The position numbers and the translations under genes are program-made. Shown here piece after piece: positions 34,464 through 47,260 of a stretch of 64,000 nucleotides of DNA (the first letter of the stretch is position 1; each line of letters starts with the position of its first letter). The notes under the pieces were generated by a model that was not told where the DNA came from, did not search any database, and saw nothing but the letters and a program-made list of their open reading frames with translations. Location of the stretch: contig RSEF01000001.1 of NCBI GenBank assembly GCA_003993805.1, positions 75,755,265 through 75,819,264 on the forward strand, in the 5' to 3' direction. The stretch comes from Himantopus leucocephalus. Taxonomy: Eukaryota > Chordata > Aves > Charadriiformes > Recurvirostridae.

Positions 34464-37001
34464 CTCACTTAGGCCTAACCGTTACTGGCCCAGCACATAA
34501 GTCGCTTCATGACCCCTGAGTAAGTAACATCAAGGGTGCCCTGTAAAAGTGAAATGCATTTTCAAATGCAAAATAACATTGTACTTGCAAGTAAAAGTGA
34601 GTCCTGGTTTCAGAAGGGTCCCCAGTCTGAACATGGAGGATGGCAGCCCTTCACATCCCTGCGTCTGCCATTTCTCAGTGCTTCTCTTCTCTTTTCTGCA
34701 TCTTCCTCTCACAAAGATCATGTCTTGTCCCATGTGGTTCCCAGGCCATATGTGGGCACTGACATGTAAACATCTTCGGGATGATTGTAGGGGCCAAGTA
34801 TGGTGGGTACTCTCTATAGAAACTGCGTGTCCAAGACTCCAGCACTCCTGTTACTTTTGGTTGAGTCAGCCAAGAATTCAAAACTTACTAATGGGTGACT
34901 GATGCAGAAATGTGCACAAGGAGTAATATTTTGTTGGGATTTTTAGATGAGTTTTCTAAAAATCCTCGTATAAAGTGCAGTTGTGGGTACCTCTGTAATT
35001 AATAGTATTTCAGGGCATTAGAGAAATGACTCTCTTTGTTTCTTTCCTATTTTTTGTATTCTTCACTGGAGAGTTTGACATCATGTGGCCGTTTTCCCTG
35101 TGGCATTAGTGTGGACTCATCAGCAGTGTCTGGTGCAACCTGAGGACATCCATTCTCACGCCGCCTTCCCACGGCAGCTCCTGCCACCCGTCACGGATGG
35201 CGGTAAAACCGCTCACCCAGATTAAAAACCGCAACACTTTTTTTTTCTTTAAGTGAGCTACGTTTAACCAGGAACGTTTCCCGCAGCCAGTTCCCTCCGC
35301 AGCCCCACACAAGGGTTGTACCAGCATGACTGAAGTGGTGGCACGGGAATGGAAACAGGCAGCGGGGAGGGGAAGGGCTTTTTATAGCTGACCCTTCTGC
35401 TGAAAGAAACACTTATCGCGCTGCAGCCCTGGGTAGCAGGTGGAGTGAGACTGCACAGGTAACAAGAGGTCATGCAGCAAGGGGGGGCACCTGGGGAAGA
35501 ACCCCAGTCAGCCTCTATAAAAGGGTTTTGGGGGTTGTTTTTTGGTACTAAATCAAGGCTTGCTGTATTTCTTTTTTTTCAGTTAACGTTATGGTTAGAA
35601 GTTTAAATCAAAGTTGATGGTAGTCAACTTTAAGTTGTCCTTTAAATGGTCCTTTAAATTGTTCCTTCCAAAGTCAGACCTGAACATGCAGTTGAAATCA
35701 GTTAAATTTCGTTGTAGCTGACTGTCTTGCACACACGCACACAAAAAGTGACAAGTATTATTATCTTTCTTAGAAATTCAGGCTTTTCTCTTTTAAATAA
35801 ACATACCATTTCCCCCCAGGAAGTTTTCCTTAGGCTCTGGTCACCCAGCAATGCAGGTATCTCTCCATCAGGATTTGCTTGCTTGTGCTGAAGAGGCCGG
35901 AGCGACTTGCCTTGTCGGATAGGGCAGCCATGTAGAATAAACAGGGAATAGCAGTCTCAATTTCCTTTCTTTCAGCCCAATACAAGGTGCCGAGGCACAG
36001 AAGACTATTTTGCCCTTAAGATAATTGTGTGTTGGAGAGGATCAAAGGGCTTGAAGGGGTTTTTTTTTTTGGTTGAAAGGGGATTTTCTCCATGGACAGC
36101 TGCAGTAGTGCATTAGTAGTGCAATGGATTATCTTTCCATGATCTGTAGGATCTCAACCAGCTATCGGGGGGCCCCGCTGAAGGCTGCTGCTTGGGGGAG
36201 GCAGAGTGAAAATCTCCTGTAATAGGGAGACCTGTAATGCCTGAGAGCTCGGACCACTTGACTCCCCCTGCCCCAGCAGGACGGGTGGTGCTGGATATTC
36301 TTAGACTTCAGATAGTGCCGAGCAGCATGGGGAAAGAGAGCCCAGCTCTCGGTTATGATTAACTGCAGCTGATGCCCTGCATCCACCCTGCTCTCCGATG
36401 GAAGTGCTTATTAAGGAATGTGAGAAGGGAGCCGATTCCAGCTGCTGCGGCATCCCGTAAAGGGCAATGTGTAATTTGGGAGGGTGTTACGAGTCCTTCG
36501 GCGGAACAAACTACTCACTGTAGTAAGTGTCTGACCTGCCAAACGCCCGGACTTTCTCATTTTGGGAAGTTTTGGATGATGGCTGATCCGCAAATAGCCA
36601 TGGCATCGAGAGGGAGTCCCTTCACATGCATGGATGGGTATCTGTATCCTTGCTGTGTGCAGGGGGGGAGGCGGCGCGCATGGCCTGACTGTGACAAGGG
36701 TGGCAAGAGGGGATGGGACAGGGCTTGGTGCTATCAGAGGTGGAGATCAGGTCATGCTGTGCCTCCCTGACCTGGTTTCAGGGCCGGGGGATGAGGGGGC
36801 TGGAATGTGCAGGGCGGTGGAGCTGTCAAGGAATGTGGGTCCCCAGGTGGCCACTTCAGTCGCTTGCGCTTAAGTCGGGCTCGAATTGCATCTGTGTGCT
36901 GGTTAATAAGTGTTGGGGCAGCTCTGCCTCGGCAGGTTCTCCTGTGTGAGCTTCCTGGGGTAGGGGGATGCCAGACATATAGGGGTGACAATAATATCCT
37001 G

Positions 37002-37291
37002 GTCACCAATAAACTCCCCCTCTAGGCATTTTTAGAATTTTCTGCTAACTTGATGATACAAGTTTTATCACTTCTTGGGTGGGGGTTTTTTTTGTGAATA
37101 GCAAAGCACAAGCCGGGAGGAACCCAGCTTTGGATTTCAGGGTTCGNGTCACCAATAAACTCCCCCTCTAGGCATTTTTAGAATTTTCTGCTAACTTGGT
37201 GATACAAGTTTTATCACTTTTTGGGTGGGGTTTTTTTTGTGAATAGCAAAGCACAAGCTGGGAGGAACCCAGCTTTGGATTTCAGGGTTCG
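37002..37291. repeat. Direct duplication split by one N (probable assembly artefact)
   Basis: Copy 1 (37002-37146, 145 bp) and copy 2 (37148-37291, 144 bp) both begin GTCACCAATAAACTCCCCCT and both end GATTTCAGGGTTCG. One N (37147) lies exactly between them. Differences are a few substitutions and one base in the G/T run. The simplest reading is unmerged overlapping contig ends, not a genomic duplication. Confidence 0.9.
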
Positions 37292-39059
37292 TTTTTTTCA
37301 GGACGGGCAGTTAGGAAGGCTTGTCTTTTTTTGTAAGCAGGACTGGTTTCAGAATTAAAGGATGAGCATGGACCTCCATATGATGTTGTGTTGTCCTCCC
37401 TTGGAGGAGTATCTATAATTTATAACCATTGCCTAGTCCGTAGCCAGTTGGCAGGAAGGCTGCTGTGAAGGGATTGATTATTAGTGGATGCCTCATTGTG
37501 CTGTCCAAGCCTGAATTTCTTGATCTAACTGGTTTCCTTCATTTGGAATGGCTGCAGTCAGCAGAGAGAAGAGAGGGAGATACGTCTTCCCTCTCGGCAG
37601 CTCTGTTTCTTGTTCGTGGGATATGCTCAGGAAAATAAGGGTCAACAAAAAGTGTCAACACTTCAGCATCCTCATAGAAAGCCAGCTGGGGACTGCTCAC
37701 AATTTTTCTGCTTCCTCTTGGGATTCTCTCTGCATTTGTTTTCAGTGTGGTGACTTAAACAAAGCTAGTGCTGTTTGGTGTCAGCATCCTTGAGGCTCCA
37801 CTCTTTTCCTGGGAAATGCACTGACAGAGTGGAAGCATTGCTGGGAAGGTGATCTAGTGCTCAGAAATGGGAAATGCCCGCCCTGCGGTGCAAAGGCACG
37901 CTGGCAGCTGCAGCAATTGGAGCTGAGTTAGCATTTAAACCAGCAGTAGAGGACGTACAGAAGTACAGATGCAGCAGCACAGGCTTGAGCTTGGACAGCA
38001 ACATCTGTCGGGCTCCTCGGATAAATGCTGGGATGGTTCGGTCGCGCTGAGCCACATCGTGCTGCAGCTCTTCTGATAAACCTGGGATAGCTTATTAAAA
38101 GTTAGCATGTGCAAAAAGGCAAAAAGCAGCCGTGCTACTGTCGCGTAGTGGAGTAGCCGGCACTGCTCTTCTGGGAAAGGGAGTTTCTGAGCTGGGTCTG
38201 AGCAGGAGCGGTCGTGTGAGTAAGGGGCCGATGGAGGAGGTGGTGTGGCATGCTTGGGCTGGGCAGCACACCCTGGCTCGGCTGCCTCGCTGGGCTTAGG
38301 CTGAGCGGTAGCAGTTGGAAGAGGACAGCTGAGCTAATACTTTAAAAGCGGAGGGGTGGGAGACTGCACACCAGGTCTTGGAAGTATGATCCTAACCCTC
38401 TGCTTGTCTCCTCCTTTCCTCCCCCACTCCCAAAGCCCCTCTCTGTGTGGAAGTGTCCCAGTTCTTGCAGCTGTGTTAATTGTAATGGGTCATTTAGTCC
38501 TGAAATCCCTGTTTAAAAGGGGCAAGTCCTTGCCTCGTGTGACAGCTGCCGCCTTGCACTTTTCCCCAGGCTGGAAATAACTGCATATGACACAGGAGCA
38601 GAGCGCGGCGTGGGGGAGGGAGGAGGGTTTCTGGCTTCCTCTTAGTGCTGTAATGGCTTTGCTGTGTGACTCTTCTCCCATGTGGACCATAGCAGAGTCA
38701 TGCCCCACATATTTAGCAGATCTCTCAGTTGGCAGTGCCTAGGCAATACGCTAATGGCCTGATGCTCTCCAGCCTTTTGTCCACTGGAGTCTTCCTCGAC
38801 ACCTGGGAGCGCGAGAGAAGGGACACAAGGTGGTGGTGACACAGGACACTTGCATGGAGCATCAGGGAGCCTCTCTGGGGCCAATGTGCTCCATCTGGAA
38901 GTGGTAGCTGCGCTGTTCTGTGCAGAGGCAGAGGCAACGAGAGGGTAGGCGGAAAGGTTTCCACTCCCTGCTCCCATCCCCTCTCCAAAATCCAAAGCCT
39001 TGAGCCCATGGAAACCTGGCCAGCTTTTCCTTCTAGCTGAAGGGCTGTCTCCTGATTGG

Positions 39060-39220
39060 AATGACAGCTTTGAACTGGAAGACATTATTTCATTAGCGTG
39101 CTAATCAGATACAGAGATTACCTGATTGGCTACTTAATAATTAAATGAAGTTGCCTGTAATTCTTTGAGCACACACAGAACTAATTAAATTAACCCTTCA
39201 CTGCCCTGCGTGCCTGGGGT
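39060..39220. promoter_or_regulatory. Homeodomain-site-rich AT block, candidate conserved element
   Basis: Closely packed TAAT-type cores are present (CATTAGCGTGCTAATCAG, CTTAATAATTAAATG, ACTAATTAAATTAACC) in an otherwise ordinary intron. This is typical of deeply conserved vertebrate developmental enhancers. Conservation cannot be tested here. Confidence 0.3.
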
Positions 39221-41904
39221 GCACTTGTGTGAAATGGAGAGGGCAGCTTCCCCAATGTGGGGACTGCGAGCAGAAGGGGGTGATGGTTACGAAGTAGCCA
39301 GTGCTGGACCTCCAAGATGGTCTTTCCTTATCAAGAGCCTGGAGAGGAGAAGATGACAGACTATTATACCTTCAAGTTTAGGTGGCCTTTGGCCTACCTG
39401 GTATGTGATCAGCATGTCTGGCAATGTTCTACCAACACATCTTGTCCCCACATAACCTAGAGAACACACAGGGCTTATGGAACTTGGTGCCCAGGCATGT
39501 GCTGTAAACCGGCCAATGGCTTTGTTACCACCTAACGAAGAGCAAAGTATGGGGGAAGAAAGATGCACTTCACAGTTCTTCAAGAGAAACAGTCAAGCAG
39601 AGATCAGAAGATGTTCTCCTGTACGTTTCAAGCATTATTCCCCACCCCACTGGCACACAGCCCAAACAAGCCGGGTTTTCTCCATGCAGGATTGCACAAT
39701 TAAACTTGTTGGCCACCTAATTCTCTGTACTATTTCAGTGGCTGCTTGAGGAACTGCATTTTGTGCATGCTGACAGGAATACAACTGTATTTCCTATAGT
39801 TCGAGGAGGGGACAGAAATCATATCAGTGCCGTAACTTTCCCTTGTTATACATTTTTTAAAAATGTGAAAAGAGTAATAAGCAGAAAGTTTCCCTGTGTT
39901 TTCCGGCCTCGCGTTTTCCAGCCCTAATGCTGCACCCAAGCTTTCAGCTTCTGTAATGCTATAAGTGTGGCAGAAAGTTTGAAATCTATAATGAAAGGCC
40001 AATTTTTATAACCTGTGAGAATATTGTTATCGTGTTGAAGGCACTGTGTTCGATTATTTCATTGCTAGGGTGAAGAGTCAGCATCTATAATTTTTCATAT
40101 CCACTTTTAGTACTGAGCACTGGGTTGAGGCAACAGGAAAGCTGGCTACCTTATAATAATCCAACTCTGTTCCCTTGCTGTTGCCACAGTCTCCTTCTAG
40201 ACTTTGCCCATACATGTTAAAATGAAACTGTCAAATTAAGCACATTTCACTGTCATCCAAGACTAAACTTGGCAAAGAAGAGCCCTTGGACCTTCTGGCC
40301 TAAGTTAACCACGGCTGGCTTCAGCTACCCCAGTAAGGAATTGCCGCTCCTCCATGCAGAACGGCTTTCCCCGTACCCATGGTTTGTGTTGCTGGATCTG
40401 TCCTCTTCTCCCCTGAAGACTGGTGTTAGCAGCAGCTCCCTCCAAATCAGCCGATCCTCAGCGGAGGGATGAATATCTGAGCTGCTGCTTTGTCTTTAAA
40501 ATCTGGCTTCCACATGACAGGCAGCCCGAAATGCCTTCTAAAACAGGTCAGGAGACAGAAGAAAACAGGGAGGATGGGAAACAAAAGGGCAGCTTTCAGG
40601 GTAATTAGGTGGTTGCAGTGCTCCCTCGGGTAGGGAGCATTCGCTGGTGAGAAATGATCCCCAGTGTTGACTCTACAGATGTGGGTATGCTGACAGGGTT
40701 TGAAAGAAGAGCAGAGGAAGCAAAGATAAGGGCCAGCAAGCCCTGGGATGGTGCGTCCCTCTTGATCCCTGAGATTTAGCATCTCCCCTTCCAAGGGAAG
40801 CCATCGGACCTGTTCTACTCGCCAGCTGACCTACACGCCCCATGCCAACCTGTGGCGGACCCAGAGCTATGGTACCCACCTCCGACTCTTAGCCAGAATC
40901 ACTGGGAAGGTGCTGCCCTCTGTTTTGTGAGCAAGTGGGCAGGTATAGATCTTAAAAGCATGGGTTTGGGGGTTTGGGGGGAGACGGGCAAAGAGTGTGC
41001 TCAGCATATGCAGGGTCAAGATTGAGCCCAGCTGCAGAAGCCAGTTAGTTTTTAGTATTATTAATATTTGATGGTGTCCTGTTGTAAAAGGGCAATAAGT
41101 AAAGCAGGTCTGTGCCTGGTCTGTTGTTGCAGTAAAAAGCTATTTTCTGAGGAGATTTCTGAAACAAAGGATATTCTAGCATGTGGTGGAAGTGGCCATT
41201 TAAATGCATCTGACCATAAAGATGCTGCCTGCCAGCAATTTTGATATCTGGAGCTTGTGGGACCCACTCCTGTGGGTAAAATAGTGCTCCATAGGACAGA
41301 GCCTGAATGCCGGAGGTTGGGTTTGGGGATGGAGTTCAGGGAGGCTTTTTACCTCTTGTGTCCTCCTCTTTGTTTTTGTTTATGGGTTTACAAAGTCAGA
41401 TTAGCATTTCAATGTTGGAGGCGAAGGCCCTTGGGGTGTGGTGGAAGGCGGCCTGGCTTAGCCGGTTTGGGATTACTGCTCCTTTCCCAGCAGCCGTCCT
41501 TCCCGGGATTTGGTGAGGAGCAAAGCCTGAGGCTTCTCTCCCTGTTGGGAATGTGCCCAGGCTGCAGCTATCCCTCCAGCTGAATCTTAAGGTGGATGGG
41601 CAGTGTCATCGTGAAGGGTAATTAGCCTTCTTTTCAGGCAAGGATAATTTTTTAATTGTTTTAAATGGTAGCACAAGTTCGGGGGGGGGGGAAGCCACAC
41701 CAAACCATCTCTGAATCCAGAAGCTGTTTACTTTTTCTGTTTGTAGCTACTGATCTAATAGATGTTGCCTGTCCACAAACTCAGCTTTGCTTTAAATCCT
41801 CAGAATCTCACATCCACAGTCCTATTACTGTAATAAAACAGTGTATTGAATAAAACAGAAGCCTTTGCCCCTTTCCTCTCCCTGGCAGGCATAATGCTGT
41901 ATTG

Positions 41905-41980
41905 AGTCGCAGCGGTGTAAATTTGGAGCAAGTCCAGTGGGTTCAAGTCAATGTACTCCAGATTTACGCTGTAACCGCAG
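41905..41980. repeat. Imperfect inverted repeat (hairpin), possible old MITE
   Basis: The arm CAGCGGTGTAAATTTGGAG (about 41910-41928) is the imperfect reverse complement of the arm CTCCAGATTTACGCTG (about 41957-41972), with a loop of about 28 bases. The sequence recalls a dispersed amniote motif of mirrored GTGTAAAT...ATTTACAC arms, but I cannot name the family. It could be an old non-autonomous DNA transposon or a chance hairpin. Confidence 0.45.
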
Positions 41981-42256
41981 AAAGCAGTGTCTCATCTGAA
42001 ACCAAAATTTTATCTTTGGGATATCCCCTGTTTGTTGACTAGAGCTGCTGCTCCATGTGGTACCCAATCTGTACGTTGAATATGGAGTGCTATAGAAATG
42101 GTCTTACGTGCTCCTGTAATGCAAGACTCTTGCATGTGGTTGAGCTTGCAAACTTCAGTTTACACAAGAAGCTTAAAGAGGTAACTTAAGCATAAGAACT
42201 TGTCTTTATTGCTTCTTTATTCTGAAAAAAATCGGAAGTTTTTTTTATCCCTCGCT

Positions 42257-42288
42257 CCCCCCCCCCCCCCNCCCCCCCCCCCCCCCCC
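42257..42288 (+). repeat. Poly-C run with N
   Basis: A C homopolymer of 14 and then 17 bases is interrupted by N at 42271. On the minus strand it is a G run able to form G-quadruplexes. The N suggests the true length is unresolved. Confidence 0.85.
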
Positions 42289-43810
42289 ACGTTGATTAAA
42301 CAGCTCATATGGGGTTTCCCCCCCCTCTGTGAAGAGGGCACTGTATCCTTTGCTGAAAGGTCAGTCTAAAAAATCTTCTTAGCTTGTAGATATTAACAAA
42401 AAGTGTTTTGAGTCTGAGTAAAAAATATTTCTCTAGGCTAGTTTTACCTTCTTGCCTGTCTCAGGTCAACTCCGAATTTTTTACTCTTATACAAGATTTT
42501 ATAACTGCTAGCACTATGTGCTGCCTCTTTTCTCGTGCTAGGGCACTGTGTACACCTTAATTCCTTGCTCCCCTCCGTATTACTGTTTGTCTGCTGTCTG
42601 GGAGAGAAGTCATTCAGGTTGCCAATATGTTAAGCTGTTGAGAGAATGGGGAGAGATGAGATGAAGGTATTGTTATGCTGGAAGGTGTTAATTGGTGCTA
42701 TCAACCACTTGTTTAATTTCTAGACAATTACAGCAGTGCTTGAAGTTGTGTCTGAGCTAAACAAATGGCAGGGGCTCTGCAAGTTCCCCAACGTCTCTTT
42801 TTTTGAGGGCTTATTTCCCCACTGCCACCCAAAAAAATTAGAAGGACTGTACACAGTTGAGTCAAGAGGATGCGCCTGGACGTTGGGGATACTGCACAAA
42901 AGTTATCGCATTGCGTGTGAGCCCTGGCCTAGCCCGGTGGCTTGGCGCAGGCAGGATGAGGACCAGGGGATGGGTAGGGGATGTTGAATGGTGTGGGCAT
43001 GTTTCTGGGTTCCTTAGAAGCAGAAGAACAAATGAACTAGGGTGATGTTTCCTTCCATGATGTTTCCTGGTTAACAGGCAGGTGCTTGACATTACCTAGG
43101 GTAGAGCCTTCTTGTAGGACAAATACCCAGCTGCCAAATAAAACCTCTTATTTGTAGTCTGGGACTCTTGCCCAGAGAGAGGACAAGTGAGAATCTCCAT
43201 TCCTCCCTCTGTAGAAGGGGTGTACGAGGTCAGACCTGTGGCACCAGAAGAGTGGCTTGCTCCTCTGCAACCGAAGAGGAGCAATCCTCTCCTGCCCTTT
43301 ATCTTATAGCAGGGAAGTAAGGAACCATCCTGATTTCCCTGATTTATTTTTCTACTTTTTCCCAGAAGCGGGATGGGGAGTGGCACCTGCTGCAGGTTGC
43401 AGACAGGTTAATTTTAGCCTGAGTACATTAATGCCTCCTCCTTCCGCCAAAAGGTCCAAGGTGTGTTGGCCATTACTCAAGCATACCTCTTAGCATTCAT
43501 ATGAACACATGCATCCAGCCCCAAATGCTTGTTCATCACATTCCTTTGGTCACCATGGGTGGAGTATTGCCACACTGGTCTCATACCCTGGGTGGAATGG
43601 CTTTGCTTGTTGCTTTTCCTGATCATTCATGGTGTGCACCTGTGTTTTTTTGCTATCTCATACATGGAGAACACAATGAAAGAAGGCATCTGAACAGAAA
43701 GAGTTGATGCTAAACAGAGGCTGAGACCTTGAAGGTGTAAATGATCTGTGACGACTAGGGAAAGCCAGTCAAGACTTGATTTCAGGAAAAACTGATAAGG
43801 AAACCCCAAA

Positions 43811-43900
43811 ATAGAATCACAAAAATTTATAGTCGGAAGGAACCTCTCAAAGTCTCTAGTCTGACCTCTTGCTTGGATTGAGGCTGTTGCCAAGAGCAGG
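43811..43900 (-). mobile_element. Short degraded CR1 3' end, antisense
   Basis: Starts ATAGAATCACAAAAATTTAT and continues GGAAGGAACCTCTCAAAGTC, CTAGTCTGACCTCTTGC. This is the antisense pattern of a CR1 3' terminus (ATAGAATCAC, GGAAGGGACCTC, CTAGTCCAACC) with several mutations. Only about 90 bp can be followed. Inside CECR2 intron 1. Confidence 0.75.
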
Positions 43901-45399
43901 GCGGGCTAACCATGGTCTGAAGAATGCATAATGCTTTTCTCTGTTTTGGTTTGGTTTTTTTTTTTCCCTTTTCCCACCCTCCAAAAAAGAGAGCAGAATT
44001 GTCACAAGATCTGTTTTAAGAGAACATTTAGCAATGCACGGTCTAAAACTGTTTGTTGAAATTCAGCTTGGGCAGAAGGGTAGCTGGGAAGCAAGGGTGG
44101 TTAGTTCTGAGGCAGGGATACGCCTTTTGCTGGTGGTTTTTTTTGAAACTCCACTTGAACTGTGACTGGTAATAAGACAAGGTTGGTAACTGCCAGTTCT
44201 TTTTCTCGTTCTGTAGGGATTAGTTTGCCTTTGAGGGATGGTTGTTGCCTGTACACTGATACCTTACTTCAGAAGTCATTATGCAATCACTCCAAATGGG
44301 ACCTGTGGCTAAGGAACACACAAAATAGCAGCTGTTACCGTGCCAGAAACACCTTAGACCAGACAGGAAGATATTTTATTATTATTATTAAGAACAGATA
44401 GCCCAAGAGTTCTGGCTTTTGGTTTTTTAAGACCTAGCTCATTTCATCTACGTCTGTGTGCCCAAAAGCTACGTGACTGTCTAGTCCCTGCATCCCTAGC
44501 AGTACTTTCTCAGGTATGCCAACACAATTCTTTGTGGGGCCACACTGAAATAGGTCAGGGAGCTGATCTGGCTGATGGATTAAAAAAGCGCAAAACACCT
44601 CAACTCCCCTTCCCTCCAGTTATTTTTTGCCTGGATTAGTTTTATGAGCTGGCTCAGAGTGGCCTGTCAAACAGTTGTGCCAGCCATACCATGGTGTAGG
44701 AGATGGAATAAGCGGTGGGGATGAGAAAAGGGGCAAGAATAATCTAGTGTTCAAAGCGGACTGTCATGTCAGACTGATCGTGCAGGGGTTCATCACTGTC
44801 AGTGGAAAGAAACTGATCTTTGAGACATGAGAGGCGTCTATTTTAGACCAGAATGAATCACTCTGAAGGTGTTCTCTCTTTCTCTATGGATGATGGAGAG
44901 AAACTGAGTGCACCAGCTCAGACAAGACATCAAACTTGAGCCTCATTTTTTGACTCTAATATTTTAATAATGAAAATATCAACATGCCTAATTAATGTTC
45001 ATAATGCTTCACCTTCGGTGCTGTTGTAAATATAGAAAATGTCAGCAGCTAGAAGCAGAATCCCAGACTTCTTAACAGGGCAGGTGTAAGCAATAGCAAT
45101 ACCATGAAAATCCAACTGCTAACCATAGCATAACTGGTTGAAGAGCTATTAGCTCTGGGCAGGGGGGGAAACCCCACTTTTAACTGCTTGCCTTTGGGCA
45201 GGCTGCCCATAAAACAGGGCTGTTCCTGCATGCTTTTCAGTGTTTCTGTCCTGCCGTGAGGGCTTCAAAGAGCAGTATTCTCTGCTTGCCTGCTAATGTA
45301 ATTTGTACTTGAGCTCAAGTGGCAGCGGTGGTAGAGAAGGTGTCTGCTTCAAACCACTGCCCTGACATGATAGTGAGGGGTTTATTGTTGTGCATTATT

Positions 45400-45560
45400 G
45401 TTTTCTGTGTTGAAACTGATGCTAAATGATTGCAAATTCAATTACTTGACAGGAAACTGTAGATTTACAGTTGTCTGTGCAACCTTTAATGCATCACTTT
45501 GTACCTGCAGATGAAGATTGTTTTTAATTACAGGGTCATATGCTTTTTCCATGGGAGAAT
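45400..45560. promoter_or_regulatory. AT-rich intronic block, candidate conserved element
   Basis: TGATGCTAAATGATTGCAAA, TTCAATTACTTGACAGGAAA and TGTTTTTAATTACAGGGTC lie within 130 bp, a mix of PBX/MEIS-like (TGACAG) and homeodomain-like cores. The call is by appearance only. Confidence 0.25.
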
Positions 45561-46979
45561 GTCAGTGCTTGCTCTGTAGGGCAGATGGTGCTGAGAGTAT
45601 AAATCAAGGCTGCGCACCGAACGAAGCTGTTGGCTATGTGGTTCTCACCTCGTTTGCTGAATAAGTTTGAAGGTGGGCAGGACATGTGAGACAGGAGCTG
45701 CTGCGGCAAAAGAAAAGCTGTCTTTTGGCTAAGTGAGGGTGTAGTGCCATGTCAGTCTAGCCAGTGGCAAGGCAGGTGTGAGGTCCTTGGCTCTCCCTTC
45801 TTTTACTTCTGCTCCTAAACTAAGAGATTACAGCCCCTTTTCACCCACAAGTTCAACTTTGTGGAGTTATGCTTGAAACCTGGAAATGATCCACGTTTCA
45901 GAAGCTAAATTTTGGAGTTTTAGTTTTTAACGGAAATTATTTTGGTTGTCTGGCTTACTGCAAATCCCTCAAATGTGTGGAAAAGGTGTAGGAGTAGAAG
46001 AACAAGGATGGGTTTTGCCAACAGAAATGTACTGATGAGGAGTTGCATGTTCAGTCTCAGCGCTCATCTCTGTTGCAGAGACCCAGACTGGCTTATGGCT
46101 CTGGGTGAATAATTTACACCCCATTTCTCACAAGAAACTGTCATTTACCCAGCTTCACACTTTGGAGGGTGTATTCCCACCACATGGATTTTGGTGGCAG
46201 CGCTGTCCTCTGAAGCGGCTCTGGGCATGTGCTCCCCCCAGCTGTGGCAACACAACTGTTTGTGAGCTATTGTGGGAGCTGGGAAAAAGTGTAGGTGAAG
46301 CTGAGGGAGACTGGCATGAGGTCCCAGATAGCATCACAGCCAGGCCCCACAAGCTACCACGTCAGCTGAAGCACAGAGGGCAAAGGCTCCTTCACCCCCG
46401 ATTTGCGCTGCAGAGCTCCAGAGCTCCAGCTTGGGGCCCTGGTTCTTTCCACCCGCCTCCATCCCTGGCTGCTGGTCATCCAGATGATTTAGATAAGGGC
46501 ATGTTCTTCATTCGCTGAATTATCCAGCTGAGGAACGTTCCTGGGTGCCAGCCAGTACAGAGCTAAACTGGGGAGATGCGTTAAAAACGGCAGAGTTGAG
46601 CTTATGCTCGGTAGTGCTCTGTGGCATTTCTGGTTCAGCGCTGAACTCCCTGAAGCTGTCTTAACCGCATTGCCAAACTTCAGCTTTAGAAAGTGCTGAG
46701 AGCTCGGTGCTGAAGTTGAAATTGGGAATGGTGCCGCAGGGAAGAGCCAGCCTCTGCCACAGGTTCTCTTTGAGTGCCTTTGGTCAAGGCACCTTTCTGT
46801 CCTTTGCTTTCCCTGCCTCTGGGGTATATTGCTACCTACCCACCTTCTTGTAGTCCTGGGAAAAATAACAATTAAAACTCCGTTGTATTTTAAATGCTGC
46901 CATAAAAATGCCAAGCATGGGGCTTGTGGGATTCTTCTTGGGGGTGGAGAACAATCTCAAATAGAGGTGCAGCCACAGG

Positions 46980-47260
46980 ATGTTTAAATGGAATAGTGAA
47001 TTTTGCGAGCAGTGGTCATTTTTTTCCCCTCCAATTTCTCATTTGTCAAATCAGACTAAAAATCATTAACTTGTAAATAGGTTGAGAAAAGAATTAATGC
47101 TTATTGGATTGAGATACTAGGTGGAGGCCACCACAGAAAAAGGTCTGTGAAGCGATTAATAGCTTATTTGGTGGCTGGGCTTAGAAGCAATGTAGCAAAT
47201 TAGGCATAGGGATACATAAAGAATAAGAAGGGTAAAAATCAATATTGAACAGCTGTCTTT
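46980..47260. promoter_or_regulatory. AT-rich intronic block, candidate conserved element
   Basis: AAATCATTAACTTGTAAATA, AGAATTAATGCTTATTGGAT and AAGCGATTAATAGCTTATTT occur within about 130 bp with no recognisable repeat. The stretch looks like a constrained noncoding element, but this cannot be verified without alignment. Confidence 0.28.

Larger units (their letters stand above)
26383..39059. other. Intron 1 unique sequence, no exon recognised
   Basis: Mostly unique intronic DNA with T/G-rich and A-rich low-complexity stretches and the two N-split duplications. Open frames (for example 28742-29278 plus, 178 codons) show no family resemblance. The segment 31690-31870 vaguely recalls an old LINE-derived block, too weakly for a call. 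Confidence 0.5.
39221..45399. other. Intron 1 unique sequence
   Basis: Apart from the inverted repeat at 41905, the poly-C at 42257 and the CR1 fragment at 43811, no feature is recognised. Confidence 0.5.

Noticed and set aside
42736..42987. Short plus-strand frame considered as CECR2 exon 2
   Set aside because: The translation does not continue the conserved CECR2 N-terminal region and contains none of its expected residues.
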